Source: Hydractinia symbiolongicarpus
Lineage: Eukaryota > Cnidaria > Hydrozoa > Anthoathecata > Hydractiniidae
Length of the DNA stretch: 60,000 nt
Assembly (NCBI RefSeq): GCF_029227915.1
Contig: NC_079887.1
Span: 15,995,650 to 16,055,649, forward strand
Reading direction: 5' to 3'
Under the pieces are notes generated by a model that did not search any database, was not told the origin of the DNA, and saw only the letters and a list, made by a program, of their open reading frames with translations. The translations under genes were made by a program, and so were the position numbers. Below, piece by piece: positions 35,101 through 46,515 of the stretch. The stretch's first letter is position 1. Each line of letters starts with the position of its first letter.

Positions 35101-38100
35101 TAAAATTGGTGGTTGCTTGAAATCTGTATACGTTGATTGAATGTGTTTATAATTTTCAAAGATGTCTTTCTCATGAGACTACATCTCCCAGATTCCAGTC
35201 GTAGAATTGAAGATTTGTATGGTTGAATAATGTAAGGCTAACTCACTTCTTTAATAATTCGTTTTTGTTTGGAGGCATATAATGTTGTTCTTAATTATTT
35301 ATGGTCAAATTATTGAAGGGTGGTGGACAGGTGGAATTTGCTTTAAAGCTTTAGCAGTATATTACATTTGGTTAGTTTTTGTTGCACTGTTTGATTTATT
35401 TATTTCAAATATTTATACAGGATATATACACTTTGGCATAAAAACACTGTTTTCCAAGTGGTCCTGTTTAAAAGCAAATGTTAAAAATTAGATAAAATAT
35501 ATTAACATGACACATATAAGTTAAAATAACAATTAATAAAATAATGAAAATCAAATGCACTGAAAGCACATAAAAGAGGTTAGGGAAAAGCATTGAGCAG
35601 GTGATAAGATACAGGCGTGAAAGGATGGACACAATTGCTCTGTATTAGATGGGGATTTCCAAACAGTATTGTATAAACAGTATTAAGAGCAGAAAAGAAA
35701 AATAATACTGGTTTAATTCTTGCAGATGTCATTTATTATATAGCTTTAATGTTTTCCACCGCACAACTTTGAGATCAGATCTAAAATTATAACCAGTTTA
35801 ACAAGGCAATGCTGATTATTAGTCCGTATTTTGCAGAAAACTGGCAAAAAATATTTTTTATGATTGTTTGTATGACTTTTTTTGAATAAGCATCTTACCC
35901 GTCTCTTTATGTGAATAAAATCCCAACACTTACAATACAAATCGGGTGCCTGCTTTAACAAGGTCACTTAGTATATATTGTTAATTTTAAATAGAACACT
36001 TACTTATTAATACATAAAATAGATATTTTTTTATTTCATGTCCAATCTTTATTTTTATGCAGAGAACTGGCCAAAACGGAAAGATGGACAAAACTCTACT
36101 AGCGGCACAACTGCAACTGTTGCTATTATTCGAGATCAGAAAATGTACATTGCTCATGTGGGTGACTCAGCTGCAATATTAGCTAGTAAAGAAGATGAAA
36201 ATTTTGTGTGCAGGGAGTTGACAGTCGATCATAAACCAGACAGTGTAAAAGAAAAATCGCGGTATGGTTATAGATTTATTTATTTTTCTATAAATTATGT
36301 GCATGGATCTTATGTGGAAAAAAATTGGTGTGTATTTAATTTTGCAGTCACCAAAATATGGCTTAGATTAATTTTTACCATTGTGGAGATTGAAGTGAAA
36401 CAAACTAGATAAGTCAAGGGATATTATACAATTTTTTGAAACAACTTGAAATCTTTTCAGAGTATTTAAAGAGAGGTTATCAATATTAAATGGCTTTCTT
36501 AAGTTTTGTATGGGGTTTTATTCACAGTTTTCACAATACACGCAAACACAAAGTCCCCACAGCATCTTCTTGGGCACATGATTGAGTGTTAGAATTTTGT
36601 GACTTTTTCTAAATTTTACTGAAGATTGTGATTTTTATACTTTGGTGGGGTACTGCATTCTTGGAATGGGGGATTTTTTGTGAATTTTGAAAAGTGCTGA
36701 AATTATGAATTGTTTTAAAATGTTGAGTTTGTTATATAAATATTTATTACGGGTTATTTATTATTATTTAATATTTATTATGGGTAGTGGGGATAAAACA
36801 CAGAACAGATTTAAAGGGAATATTCAAAATAGCTAACTTTCTTCGATATGATGTCAGTTTTAATACCATGACATCATTAAAACTCTTTTAATGTCAAATC
36901 ATTTTTTGGTAATAGTATACATGTCTACCAATAATCAAGACTTAGTATCCATGACACATGTATAATTTAAAAATGAAGTAAATGGCCTACCTTATTCCAT
37001 GAAATTAACGAGTCGAGAAATTAACGCAAATTAAATAAACAATCATGAAATTAACGCGGTTCAATGAAATTATTTTAAAAAAGGCATTTAATTAACGCAG
37101 TTGAGCAAGGTTGTTTTCAAAAATGCATTTAACTAAGGCGAATTTGAGAATATGTGACATCACAAGCAAAAATTACGCAACAGTCAAATCCACGGTAGTA
37201 AAGCAACCCTCTCTATTACAAGGCGGTTTGGAAATCGAAATAAAACTTTTGTTGTTTGGAAAGACAATGTTAAAAGTTTTGGAAGGAAATGTGCTTTCAG
37301 TTAATTAGTATGAAGATGATACGAAAGATATTTTAAAAAAGATCGCTGAAAAGAGAACACCGTTAAGCTATCGTACGATGAGGAGAAAATAGTAGAATTA
37401 TTGTATTTTTATGTTTTTGGGGCTTTTATATATTACAAAGTCACCAAATTAACAATATTTTAATTAACGAGTCATGAAATTGACAATCTTTAAATTAACA
37501 CTACATTTAATTAACAGTCATTAAATTAACATGAATTTTGAAAAAACACTTGAAAAAACACGTTAATTTTATGACTCGTTAATTTCATGGAATAAGGTAT
37601 CTTGGTATGTGTGACATCATTTTGATCTCTGCAACGTCATAAATTAATTAAGTTTGTATTCATTCAAGACATTCTACAACAGTAACAAGTTTTATCACTA
37701 AGCATAAGTAGTTTGGAATTTATGTCCTGTGTACACTTTGTGCTCCCTCTGGTTACACAGGCTAAAAAATCCCAAGCATCATAGGGTTACACCCAACTAT
37801 AATTTAATGGACTTTTTTTAGCATTGAAAACCTTGGTGGGCGTGTAGTAAAAACAAATGGTGTACCACGGGTTGTATGGAAACGTGCTGTAAGAAGTTGC
37901 TCTCCTATTGATGGTGAAGTAAGCACAAGATACGAGTATGTTCCATTTTTGGCTGTGTCAAGGGCTTTAGGTAAATATTTTTTTTACACAATTAAAGGCC
38001 CATAATAATCGATTGACCTTTTTTCTTTATATATTGTAGTTTGAACGCCATGTGTGAGAAAACTTAAACTAATTAAAAACTTAAATCGTTACTGTGAGTA

Positions 38101-39185
38101 AGGATGACATGATATTAATATTTCATGCAATTTACTTGCTTAAGCAAAAATATCTAAGCATTAGTTTTAGAATAAAGAAAATTTATTTTATTGCAAATTT
38201 TTACAGGTGATGTGTGGAGTTATGACACTGAAAGAAGAGAATTTATTGTATCGCCTGAGCCTGAGATTGAAGATATTGACTTAATTCCGGGACACCATAA
38301 GTTTGTTTTGCTTGCTAGTGATGGCCTATGGGGTGTTATGAATGGACAGGATGCAGTTGATATAGTCACGAGATGCGAGAGGTCTTCTTCGAAAAAGCCT
38401 AAGCAACGAAACTGCTCCCATACGTGAGTTTTAAGTTCTTTTGGCTTGTTTTTACTTTGAGTTAGCAGTTAGAGTCGTATCAGTTAAGAGGATGTCAATT
38501 GGAATTATGTAATGCCGCAATAAACCAATCTATCAATGATATATTCTTTTTTAGTTTAATTAATGAGACGATAAACTTGTGGCATAAAAAGCGTTCAAGA
38601 GCTGACAATATTTCTGCAATTGTTGCCTTCCTTGATGATGAGTTTGACGCGTGTTGTGAGCCCTCCACCACCCTAATAAATGAAGATGAGGCAGATACTG
38701 ATGTTATCTCGGACGTTGATGATGACACACCGCCAATGAGTAAATCCAGTTCTACCTTTTCGTTAGTCAGACAGATTGCATTTCAAGGTGCACACACAAT
38801 ATCACCAAAAGTTTCGCTGGATGATGTATCTGAAAAGTTGAAAACATCCAGCAATGAAATTGCAGCTTCATCTGATCAGGACATAGAGATTTCATCGACG
38901 CCAGATGCTTCAGGCAAACGTAAAATCGATGCTCAAGATAATCGATCTGAGAAGAAAGTACGAACCACGTTGGCCGGCACACCATCTGCTATCACTGAAG
39001 ATAGTCACCAATGCCACATAATAACTGTGTTGAGCTCGGAAAGCCTGTGTGATTTGCAACTAGACGAAGATCTAGGACTCGCTGACGACGAGTCCGATGA
39101 CTATAACACTACAACGATACGTAACCCATTAAGAAATCCACTTTCAGCGCATGCTTTGCCCCGTGTTGTACGAGCGAAACAGTAA
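32187..39185 (+). CDS. PPM1D: PP2C-family Ser/Thr phosphatase, PPM1D/Wip1 type
   Basis: Metal-dependent phosphatase; PPM1D homologues dephosphorylate stress-kinase and DNA-damage targets (family knowledge). Five exons: 32187-32505, 36063-36261, 37822-37970, 38207-38423, 38555-39185, GT..AG with consistent phases, about 504 aa. PP2C motifs in order: RRYMEDE; FLGVFDGHGGKEA (metal-binding Asp/Gly); STSGTTATVAII; MYIAHVGDSAA; VDHKPD; NGVPRVVWKR; VPFLAVSRALGDVWSYD; VSPEPE; LLASDGLWGVM; RSRADNISAIVAFL. ALGDVWSYD and SPEP resemble PPM1D more than PPM1A/B. The last 150 residues are acidic and Ser/Thr-rich with a basic KRKIDAQDNRSEKKVR stretch, possibly a nuclear signal. It lacks the long proline-rich loop of the vertebrate protein. 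The ATG at 32187 gives a natural N-terminus just before the first motif. Confidence 0.93.
32608..32949 (+). mobile_element. tRNA-derived SINE, copy 1
   Basis: The head GCGCCGTAGATTAGTGGTTA has a tRNA D-arm/A-box look, and GGTTCGATTCC is a perfect Pol III B-box. The 5' and 3' acceptor-like strands CGCCGT/ACGGCG pair. The body of about 270 bp ends near CATGTAAAATATGCACAT. It lies in PPM1D intron 1, sense orientation. The anticodon arm is poor, so this is a SINE head rather than a tRNA gene. Confidence 0.7.
33006..33344 (-). mobile_element. tRNA-derived SINE, copy 2 (inverted)
   Basis: Reverse complement of copy 1 with roughly 90% identity by eye, including the tRNA-like head (33280-33344) with its B-box. 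It sits tail-to-tail with copy 1 across about 56 bp, so the pair forms a hairpin with arms of about 340 bp inside PPM1D intron 1. Confidence 0.7.
36990..37597. mobile_element. MITE with TA target duplication
   Basis: Terminal inverted repeats CCTTATTCCATGAAATTAAC plus GAGTC at the left and the exact complement at the right (ending 37597), flanked on both sides by TA, as for Tc1/mariner-type insertions. The interior carries several AATTAACG-like subrepeats and no transposase. Located in PPM1D intron 2. Confidence 0.7.
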
Positions 39186-39697
39186 GCTTAGTTTTCCAAA
39201 GTAATATAATTTATAGATTTTTTTTTTTTTTTTGAGAAGTATATTCTTATTAAATCTGTTGATTGTGATGATGTGTGCAAATAAGTAAATTGAAATTTTG
39301 TGTCCTCATGCCAAACTGTGTAACATTGTGTGTCTTTTTTTTGTGTGTTGCTACATAATTTATTGACAAAAGTGGCTTCTGTGAAAACAAGTGTACATTA
39401 ATTTATTTTTGACCGCTGCTAATATTTTTGCACGCACTGCTGGAAATTCGATAGAGGAGTAAAATTTTAAAACGTTATATGTCATTGGAGCAAGAGGTAT
39501 GCTTTCTTGTAATTGGATTCCGTGTCGCTTTGTCATAATTTATTTAATTCTTTACTAAGTATATATTTATTTAATATCTGTATCGATTACACGTGTGTAT
39601 CTATGCTTTATGGTATTGCCTTTAAAGGCTAGTTTCTACTGTGTTTTTTGTTTATTTTTTAACGAATGTAAACGCAGTGGAGTTACTATTTTATTAA
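39186..39697 (+). other. PPM1D: PPM1D 3' UTR
   Basis: AT-rich sequence from the PPM1D stop to the first good AATAAA (39698). It includes a T-run near 39218-39231. Extent inferred only from the signal. Confidence 0.4.
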
Positions 39698-39703
39698 AAT
39701 AAA
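39698..39703 (+). promoter_or_regulatory. PPM1D: Candidate polyadenylation signal of PPM1D
   Basis: AATAAA about 0.5 kb after the PPM1D stop codon, followed by T/G-rich sequence. Confidence 0.45.
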
Positions 39704-42441
39704 TTCTGCATGTTTTACTGCAGTGCTTAGTAGCTAATAGTGTATATACTGAATGAATAACTGGCCATGATGTGTCAGGTATTACGTCATAATGTGAATA
39801 GATTGTATAAAATAGATTTTAACATTTTAAAACTTTTATGTTACACTCGAATTTGACTGCGAAATTTATATATTTACGCACTTTTTAAGCTGGATTTACA
39901 CTGTTAATTAAACGGATACCTGGTCATGATAGGATGCCTTTTTTTCGACCTAAATTGCACTAAAAGTCATTTTTACATCATTTCTATCGGAATAGAAAAA
40001 ATAAGACAGAGTGATCAGCAAGCAATGGAATTGCAGCATTCTTTTATCCTGTTCCGTTTTTTTTGTTTTAAAGTGGAAATCCAGCTTAATGTGTATAATT
40101 TAAATCATAAGAATCAAACCTTAGTGTAATTAGGGCTTTAATGAAGCATGGTGTGCATAATGTGAAGAAAAGAGAATATATCTTAAAATATATTTTTGAT
40201 ATGTTTCTGTGTATTAAAATCTAACCGAACTTTTTTTTATCTCTAAGTATGATAATGTGTATTTTACAGAACGGAAAACTTGTTCTGCAAAAACACAGCT
40301 ACAGTCGTTTTTTGATCAGTTACCTATTCTGCATTTTTGGCTCTAAGAACTTTGTGTCGATTGGTTGATTTGGATAGTGTGATTTGATTACTGTGTACTT
40401 TTTTGATTCTTTTGAAAAGAGACTGGAAACTAAGTTGTCTTACCTTATTTGTCAATCTTATTGTACAACTTGCCATTTGTATTGAAATATAATATAGTGC
40501 TATTCGAAGGAGAAAATTATCCTCATGTATCATCATGAATATAATAATATATTTCCTTAGATAATTTTGTTATTTTTGACTGAGATTGCACCACCGCCCA
40601 ACCTGCCGTCTCTTTTTGCATATCAGACGCCAAAACGAACAAAAGTCAATTACTTTAATTGCTGTGATCTGATTGGTTGATCCTCTAATTGTCTCCGTAA
40701 CTATAAAATAACCCAAGATTGTATCATTGCCCGTGGATGACAGCTGTAGCTGTCGAAACGTAGCCTAGAATAAACTCGCTTGTTCTTGACATGATAGTAT
40801 CTATATTACTCAATGATATTTGACCAGTTCCCAAATGAGAGACTACGCTTTACAATCACTACTTCTGACACTAGCTTTATGTAAAAATTTGGTTAAGAGC
40901 TCGTAACGGATTTGGTACCCATTTTCCTCAAAATGTTTGAACGGCTATAACCCTGGAAAAAAATATTTGGGAAATTGTTTTCAGCTCTTTCTCGAAATAG
41001 GTAAACAGTATCACGTGGCCAGTGCTTTGCAGCGTAGCCTGCAAAAGTTCTACTTTGGCAGGGGTTAAGCAACATCGAAATTGCGCTAGTCGAACTTTCC
41101 ACAATGCCCGCCTTATGGAACAATCCATTCCACCAACTGAAAAGGTCTAAAATATATTGGAATTTGGGCGTGCTGACTGCAGCAAAAATTGCACACTTTA
41201 AGATTTTGGATCTAACCAAATAACCTAAGATCCGCTGTAAACATTAAAAAGTGAACTTTATTTTTCCACACTGGAATATAAATCCCCCAATGTACTACAA
41301 AACTATCATACCAGATTTGATTAGTGTTTCCACGCCTTCTCAAAACTTCTTGAATTCTTCTCATATCACTACCAACATAGACATACCTGTGTCCCCGTAG
41401 CATTAGATGATCTTAATACGATGCAATTTGTTTAATTAAATAAAATTGTTTTCTTTTCCGGGTTGCTGCAGCTTGTAACACTATATTACATCTCTCCGTA
41501 CACCCTTCTTTACCACACTCTACGTTATTCACAGGAAGCGTTTACATGAGAACGAAGCAAAATTTAGGAGAAGAAAAACTCGACACCGCATGGAAAATGG
41601 CGACTATTCACACGGTCTTTCGCTTCGGATAGAATTTTATTTCGGGTCTCGTATTAATGACGTGTCAGATAATTCCATTGAATATAACACATTTTGCTTA
41701 CCACACTCCGTTTAACAGCACACTACCCCACTTTGTATACCATACTCAGTATACCACACTTTGTAATACTCAGCATACCACACTTCGTATACCATACTTT
41801 ATCCCTACTTGCTCAGTATGTCTTTGACAAATGCGACACAAGAAAACTGCATCACAGCTATTGGTCATTACTACCTTATACGCTCTTCTATGTCCCAGAC
41901 TGGTAAGTTACCAACCTCGTCCCCCCCCCCCCCGGCTCTTGTCCTATTTCTTTTTGCCATCCGAGATTATCAAAAAACGATAAGGAGTCTTTTGCACGAG
42001 GTTGTTTTGTTACAACTCAGGTGTTGTTCTAGTTTTGTGTTCAATGTGGATATTGGTGTAACGAGTATCGCGATAAAACCATAAAAAAGACGAATTAAAG
42101 CCCGCCTAGTACTGACAAAGTTATTGTGTGGTACAGAGGAGAAAGAAGAGAACCTTTACAAAATTCTGGAAAGGTGCAAGCTAAGCAGACATTCTGGGTT
42201 GAAAAACCTAGAATTAAACGATGCAGCAATATTGTAATGGACATTTTTTTAGGTCTGTACTCGCAATGGAGCGATGGTATCTTGGGTGATATAGCCAACC
42301 ATGAACCTCTCGTCCTTACTCTTATTTGCAGGCACAGAGTCACTTAGTACCAGGTTTTCTGCGTTCACTTCTTCCATATTGTATATAGAGACATCACTGT
42401 AAAACTCTTTTGCTTTGACGGGCTTAGTTTCAAATTTCTAC
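39704..42441. other. Intergenic DNA with dispersed repeat fragments
   Basis: Contains a segment at about 41163-41250 (with TAACCTAAGATCC) related to one in a GRK intron (11742-11830), a CAGCTGTAGCTGTCGAAACG motif at 40741-40760 of the kind seen in retroelements, an ATACCACACT-rich patch at 41696-41800 and a C13 run at 41921-41933. A plus-strand stretch around 42126-42347 is open but unrecognised; it may be the decayed left part of the Polinton. No gene is called. Confidence 0.4.
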
Positions 42442-45368
42442 ATGAGCATCATCCTTAATTTAATACTTTTAAGCTTATACAAGTTCGAAAAGAATAAAAA
42501 AGAGATTGCGGTAAACGTCTTGTATATAACGGGAAAGAGGATCAACATCCTACCTCGATCGGTGTACAACGGACGTACCCTACCCTGACCCTACTAGTAA
42601 TCACATATGATAAAAAGACCCACTACACGGGCGTCAAATCTCTATCGCGGCTCCTAGGCAAGGAGACCTCGAAAAAGAGGAGTGCAATGCATTTTTGTCT
42701 GAACTGCCTGCAGGGCTTCAACACAGTTGAATCGAGGGATAAGCACTATAGATATTGCAAGGACCACGACTCCGTTAAAATCACGATACCAACAGAGGTT
42801 GAAAAATGGCTATACTATAGGGATGGCCAACAACAATTCAAGGTACCCTTTCCTATCTATGCAGACTTCGAGAGTCTGCTAGTCCCGGTAGAGGATGCCA
42901 GGGGGGGGGGGGGCAAGACTAAAAAGCTGAACAAGCACGTACCATCTGGATGGTACACCTATAGTACCTTTGCCTATGGGGATGTACCGGACCCCCTAAC
43001 AGTCTACAGGGGCGAGGACTGTGTAGCCCGCTTCGTTAACCATCTGGAGGATGAGGTAAAACGTCTCTACCATACCTACCCGCAACAACCCATGCTGCCT
43101 CTAACAGAAGTCCTAAAAAGAGAACATGATGAGGCATCGAAATGCTATATCTGCCTAAAGCCTTTCGATGACTGTGAGAATAACCGCAAAGTCAGGGACC
43201 ATTGTCACTATACAGGGCTGTATAGAGGCGCGGCCCATAACAGCTTTAATCTAAAATACAAGATACCTAGCCATATACCCATCATCTTCCACATCCTAAG
43301 CGGGTATGACGCGCATCTCTTCATACGGGAATTAGACGAGAAATAATACGACAAATAATACGACACCAAGGACATTGGTTGCATAGTGGAGAATACTGAA
43401 AAATATATCAGTTTCAATGTTAAAATCAAGGTACCGCTTGGAGGTATGGGATATGGCGATGATGAGACGTATAAGAAGATTGAGATTCGGTTTATCGATA
43501 GCTGTTGGTTCATGCCCTTGGCAAGCAACCTCATTGGTACAAACGTCGCTGGTATGAAGTATCAGCAGTGTGCAGACACCTGTCTAGATTTCCATAGCAT
43601 AGAAGCCGAATACATGGCAAAATTCTGGTGTAAAAATTGCGACTCAAATACCACGAAACAGCTTAATCGGGACAGGGTAAAGGCAAGCGTACCATCCATG
43701 GCAAAGTTCATTGAGAAGGATAATGTCTTCAGGCTACTTCTCAGAAAAGGCGTGTATCCCTATGAGTATATGGATGGATGGCAGCGATTCGAAAAGTTGG
43801 AGTTACCCCCAAAGGAGGCTTTCTACAGCAAGTTGAACATGAAGTGTATTAGCGACAATGAGTGTGCATACGCTAAAAGGTATGGAATTGTATTACCCCG
43901 GAAGGTGATGCGATTATCACGACATCTACCTGACCACAGACGTCCTGCTATTGGCCGACATTTTGGAAACATTTCGGGATGTCTGTTTGACAAACTACAA
44001 GCTTGATCCTGCGCACTTTTACAGCGCACCTGGGCTGGCCTGAAAAGCGGCACTCATGTACACGGGAATTAAGCTAGAGCTCCTCACGGACCCTGATATG
44101 CTCCTGATGTTCGAGAATGGTATCCGTGAAGGTATAACCCAGACTGTACACAGGTATGCTAGGGCTAATAACAAGTACATGGGGACCAGTACGATTCAGG
44201 GGCTGAATCCTCCTACCTGCAGTACCTCGATGCCAACAACCTATACGGCTGGGCCATGCGTCAAGACCTGCCTACGGATGGCTTCAAATTGGTTTCAAAT
44301 GTTGAGGCCTACCCGAACGCACGGTGGTCCACAAGATTGAGAAATTGGTGCCGAACTTGGAAGACAAGCGGAAATATGTTGTACACATCAGAGCCCTTCA
44401 CGAGGCCTTAAAACATAGGCTTGAATTGAGGAGGGTACGTAGGGTCATCCAGTATAACCAGAAACCCTGGCTTAAAGGGTACATCGATCATAACACGAGG
44501 CTGAGAACAGCTGCCAACAACGAGTTTGAAAAAGACTTCTATAAGCTGATGAATTTAAGACCATGGAGAATATTAGCAACCACCGTAACATTCAGATGGT
44601 CACCAATGAGGACAAGTATATGAAGCTTGTCATGAAGCCGAATTTCAAGGCTGAAAGTCGATTCAGCGAGCACCTCCTAGGCGTTGAAATGGGGAAACCG
44701 AGGTCAAGATGAGTAAGCCCGTGTAAATAGGGCAGGCTATATTGGATATGTCAAAGCTGGTTATGTACGAATTCCATTACGACTACATGCAGCCCAAATA
44801 TGGTTCTAAAATACAGCTCTGTTACATGGACACAGGCAGCTTCGTTTACCATATACGAACAGAGGACTTTTATAGGGATATCGCGCAGGATGTTGAAACA
44901 CGCTTCGGCACGAGTGCCTATAATCCGGAAGATAATAGGCCTCTCCCCATAGGCAAGAACAAGAAGGTGGTAGGCCTCATGAAGGACGAGTTAAATGGAA
45001 AGATCATGACTGAATTCATCACCTTGAGGGCCAAGCTATACACTTACAAGAGCCTTACAAAAGAAGGCGGTGATCGCAAAGCCAACGGCGTAAAGCGATG
45101 CGTAACCAAGAAATCCATCACTTTCGACGACTATCGGCGATGCCTGGAAGAGGGCGTTGACGTCTACAAAAGCCAAGTGCTGATTCAGAACAAGGACCAT
45201 AAGGTATATGCCCAAAAGTTATCGAAGTTAGCCCTTAACTTAAAAATTACAACGCTTGCCCGTGGTCATTATCGCCCAGGGTCTACAGGGGAAAAAAATG
45301 GAGGCGTGTTTGTATATTGCTATAATCCTACCCTATGCCATGATCGCTTATGTACTTTTTCGTTATAA
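42442..45368 (+). pseudogene. POLB: Polinton protein-primed DNA polymerase B, broken
   Basis: Would replicate the element from a terminal protein (family knowledge). Pieces in order: 42442-42588 (YKFEKNKKEIAVNVL); a frameshift, then about 42573-43346 with zinc-finger-like CLNCLQGF, exonuclease I YADFES and a GYDAHLF motif whose usual preceding Asn appears as Ile; two in-frame TAA codons at about 43344-43358; 43386-44006 with LLRKGVYPYEYMD; a frameshift near 43885 into DYHDIYLTTDVLLLAD; a TGA at 44039-44041 where Trp is usual; a frameshift near 44185 into the motif A region [12 protein letters not shown]; 44324-44560; loss of the motif B core near 44550; a TAA near 44725; then motif C read as YMDTGSF, with Gly for the second catalytic Asp; and a tail ending near TTLARGH. 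Not functional. The first ATG is uncertain. Confidence 0.9.
42901..42913 (+). repeat. G13 homopolymer inside polB
   Basis: Thirteen G in a row in the polymerase reading frame (a Gly run after DAR). Slippage-prone; assembly or sequencing length error is possible. Confidence 0.7.
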
Positions 45369-45372
45369 ATGA
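45298..45372 (+). CDS. Small single-pass membrane protein ORF of the Polinton
   Basis: ATG at 45298 encodes 24 residues, MEACLYIAIILPYAMIAYVL followed by FRYK, almost entirely a transmembrane helix with a basic C-terminus. It overlaps the 3' end of the polymerase frame and stops 12 bases before the next ORF. Tiny hydrophobic ORFs are usual in Polintons. Function unknown; a chance ORF is possible. Confidence 0.4.
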   Translation: MEACLYIAIILPYAMIAYVLFRYK

Positions 45373-45384
45373 CTACTAATAAAG

Positions 45385-45870
45385 ATGTCTGATGTCGCAC
45401 GACTACTTCACAATGCCTCCGCAGAATATGAAAATATTGAAAAGCCTATCGATAAACGCCAGGCTTTGAAAAAGGCCCTACGCAAAGGTAAGAAGCACTT
45501 TTTCCCAAAGAAGTGTACAGAAGGGTTTGTCGACAAGGGTCCAGACGAGGCCATCGACAAGGTCCATACCGAACGTAAGCTTCATGAGAAGGGCGAGAAG
45601 ACTGCAAAAGCGCTGACCACCCACGTGATCAGTCTATATGCAAATTTGATTGGGAGCTTTGTCGACATCGACAATGTAGATGAATTACGTCGAGATATCG
45701 AAGAAGATCCTATAATCCGAGACTCTATGACAGATCTTGGTATTCTAGTGTACTGCACCATCCGGAGATGTCTCGCCCCGCTCCTGGTAGCGGGCCATAC
45801 AGCCCGGCATATGTCTAAGAAAAAGGAGGATGCGGGGACTAGCGAGGAAGAGCCTCTGGTGGTGCTATAA
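45385..45870 (+). CDS. Polinton-encoded protein of unknown function (161 aa)
   Basis: Intact frame from ATG at 45385 beginning MSDVARLLHNASAEY. It has a basic stretch KKALRKGKKHFFPKK, a charged helical middle, a region DNVDELRRDIEEDP and a hydrophobic-rich C-terminal third ending in a KKK/acidic tail. No catalytic motif is recognised. It lies between the small membrane ORF and the next ORF at 45875, only 4 bases after its stop, so the series looks co-transcribed. One of the few unbroken genes here. Confidence 0.65.
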   Translation: MSDVARLLHNASAEYENIEKPIDKRQALKKALRKGKKHFFPKKCTEGFVDKGPDEAIDKVHTERKLHEKGEKTAKALTTHVISLYANLIGSFVDIDNVDELRRDIEEDPIIRDSMTDLGILVYCTIRRCLAPLLVAGHTARHMSKKKEDAGTSEEEPLVVL

Positions 45871-45874
45871 TAAA

Positions 45875-46147
45875 ATGAGTGAACAAGAAGGGAAACAAGA
45901 GGAGAGGGTCATAACCAAGAAAAACGAGGGTCGTGTTGCTGCCGGCAAGAGACTTGCCGAATGGAACCGGAAGAACAAGGCCAACTTACAGAAGAACGTG
46001 GGCAAATGTTCTTCGCCAGATAATCAAGAGCCTGCGACAGGTTCTAGCAAGTCAATGGATGTATACCTTTATGGGGTAGGGAGTTTGGCCGTCCTTGCCA
46101 TAAGGGTTTGCGTCTGGTACAGATTTGGCAGGGGTGGAAATGAATAG
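45875..46147 (+). CDS. Small basic membrane-anchored ORF (90 aa)
   Basis: ATG at 45875, four bases after the previous stop. The N-terminal half is highly charged (RVAAGKRLAEWNRKNKANLQ), followed by a Ser/Pro linker and one hydrophobic segment, VYLYGVGSLAVLAIRVCVWY, near the C-terminus. This suggests a C-tail-anchored, nucleic-acid-binding or virion-associated small protein. No family is recognised. Confidence 0.55.
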   Translation: MSEQEGKQEERVITKKNEGRVAAGKRLAEWNRKNKANLQKNVGKCSSPDNQEPATGSSKSMDVYLYGVGSLAVLAIRVCVWYRFGRGGNE

Positions 46148-46226
46148 TAGCAAGCTGGCGACTCCGGAGCCCCGGCATGGCAAAACTCAGCCAAATATCG
46201 ATATTTTCAAATTGCGGTAATAATAA

Positions 46227-46478
46227 ATGACAGCAAGCAACGTAACCCCGAAAGAAAAGGAGATTTTGGATATGCTTTACGAGACAGTCGTGGACCTTGG
46301 CTTTACCTTTGTCTATGCCATGGTAGGCAAGAAATTCCTGGTCATAACAAGGCCCTCTACCAAGATGGATACAAACGATGTTGGCGAACTTCGCGGCAGG
46401 CAGGGCGAGTCGTTAAATGGCCGTCAAGAAAGGGTGGTTGCAGGCAAGCATAGTCCCAAAACCAAAATGAGCGTATAG
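46227..46478 (+). CDS. Polinton small ORF (83 aa), unknown
   Basis: ATG at 46227, MTASNVTPKEKEILDMLYET, then an amphipathic/hydrophobic core (LGFTFVYAMVGKKFLVI) and a basic, Gly/Arg-containing tail. Same strand and spacing style as its neighbours. No homologous domain is recognised. Confidence 0.45.
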   Translation: MTASNVTPKEKEILDMLYETVVDLGFTFVYAMVGKKFLVITRPSTKMDTNDVGELRGRQGESLNGRQERVVAGKHSPKTKMSV

Positions 46479-46515
46479 TAAAATTTCTATCTCTCGTGGA
46501 GAGATAGAAATCAAT

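Noticed and set aside
38499-38554. 5' extension of the last PPM1D frame as coding
   Set aside because: Contains the polypyrimidine tract and acceptor; the PP2C frame joins at 38555.
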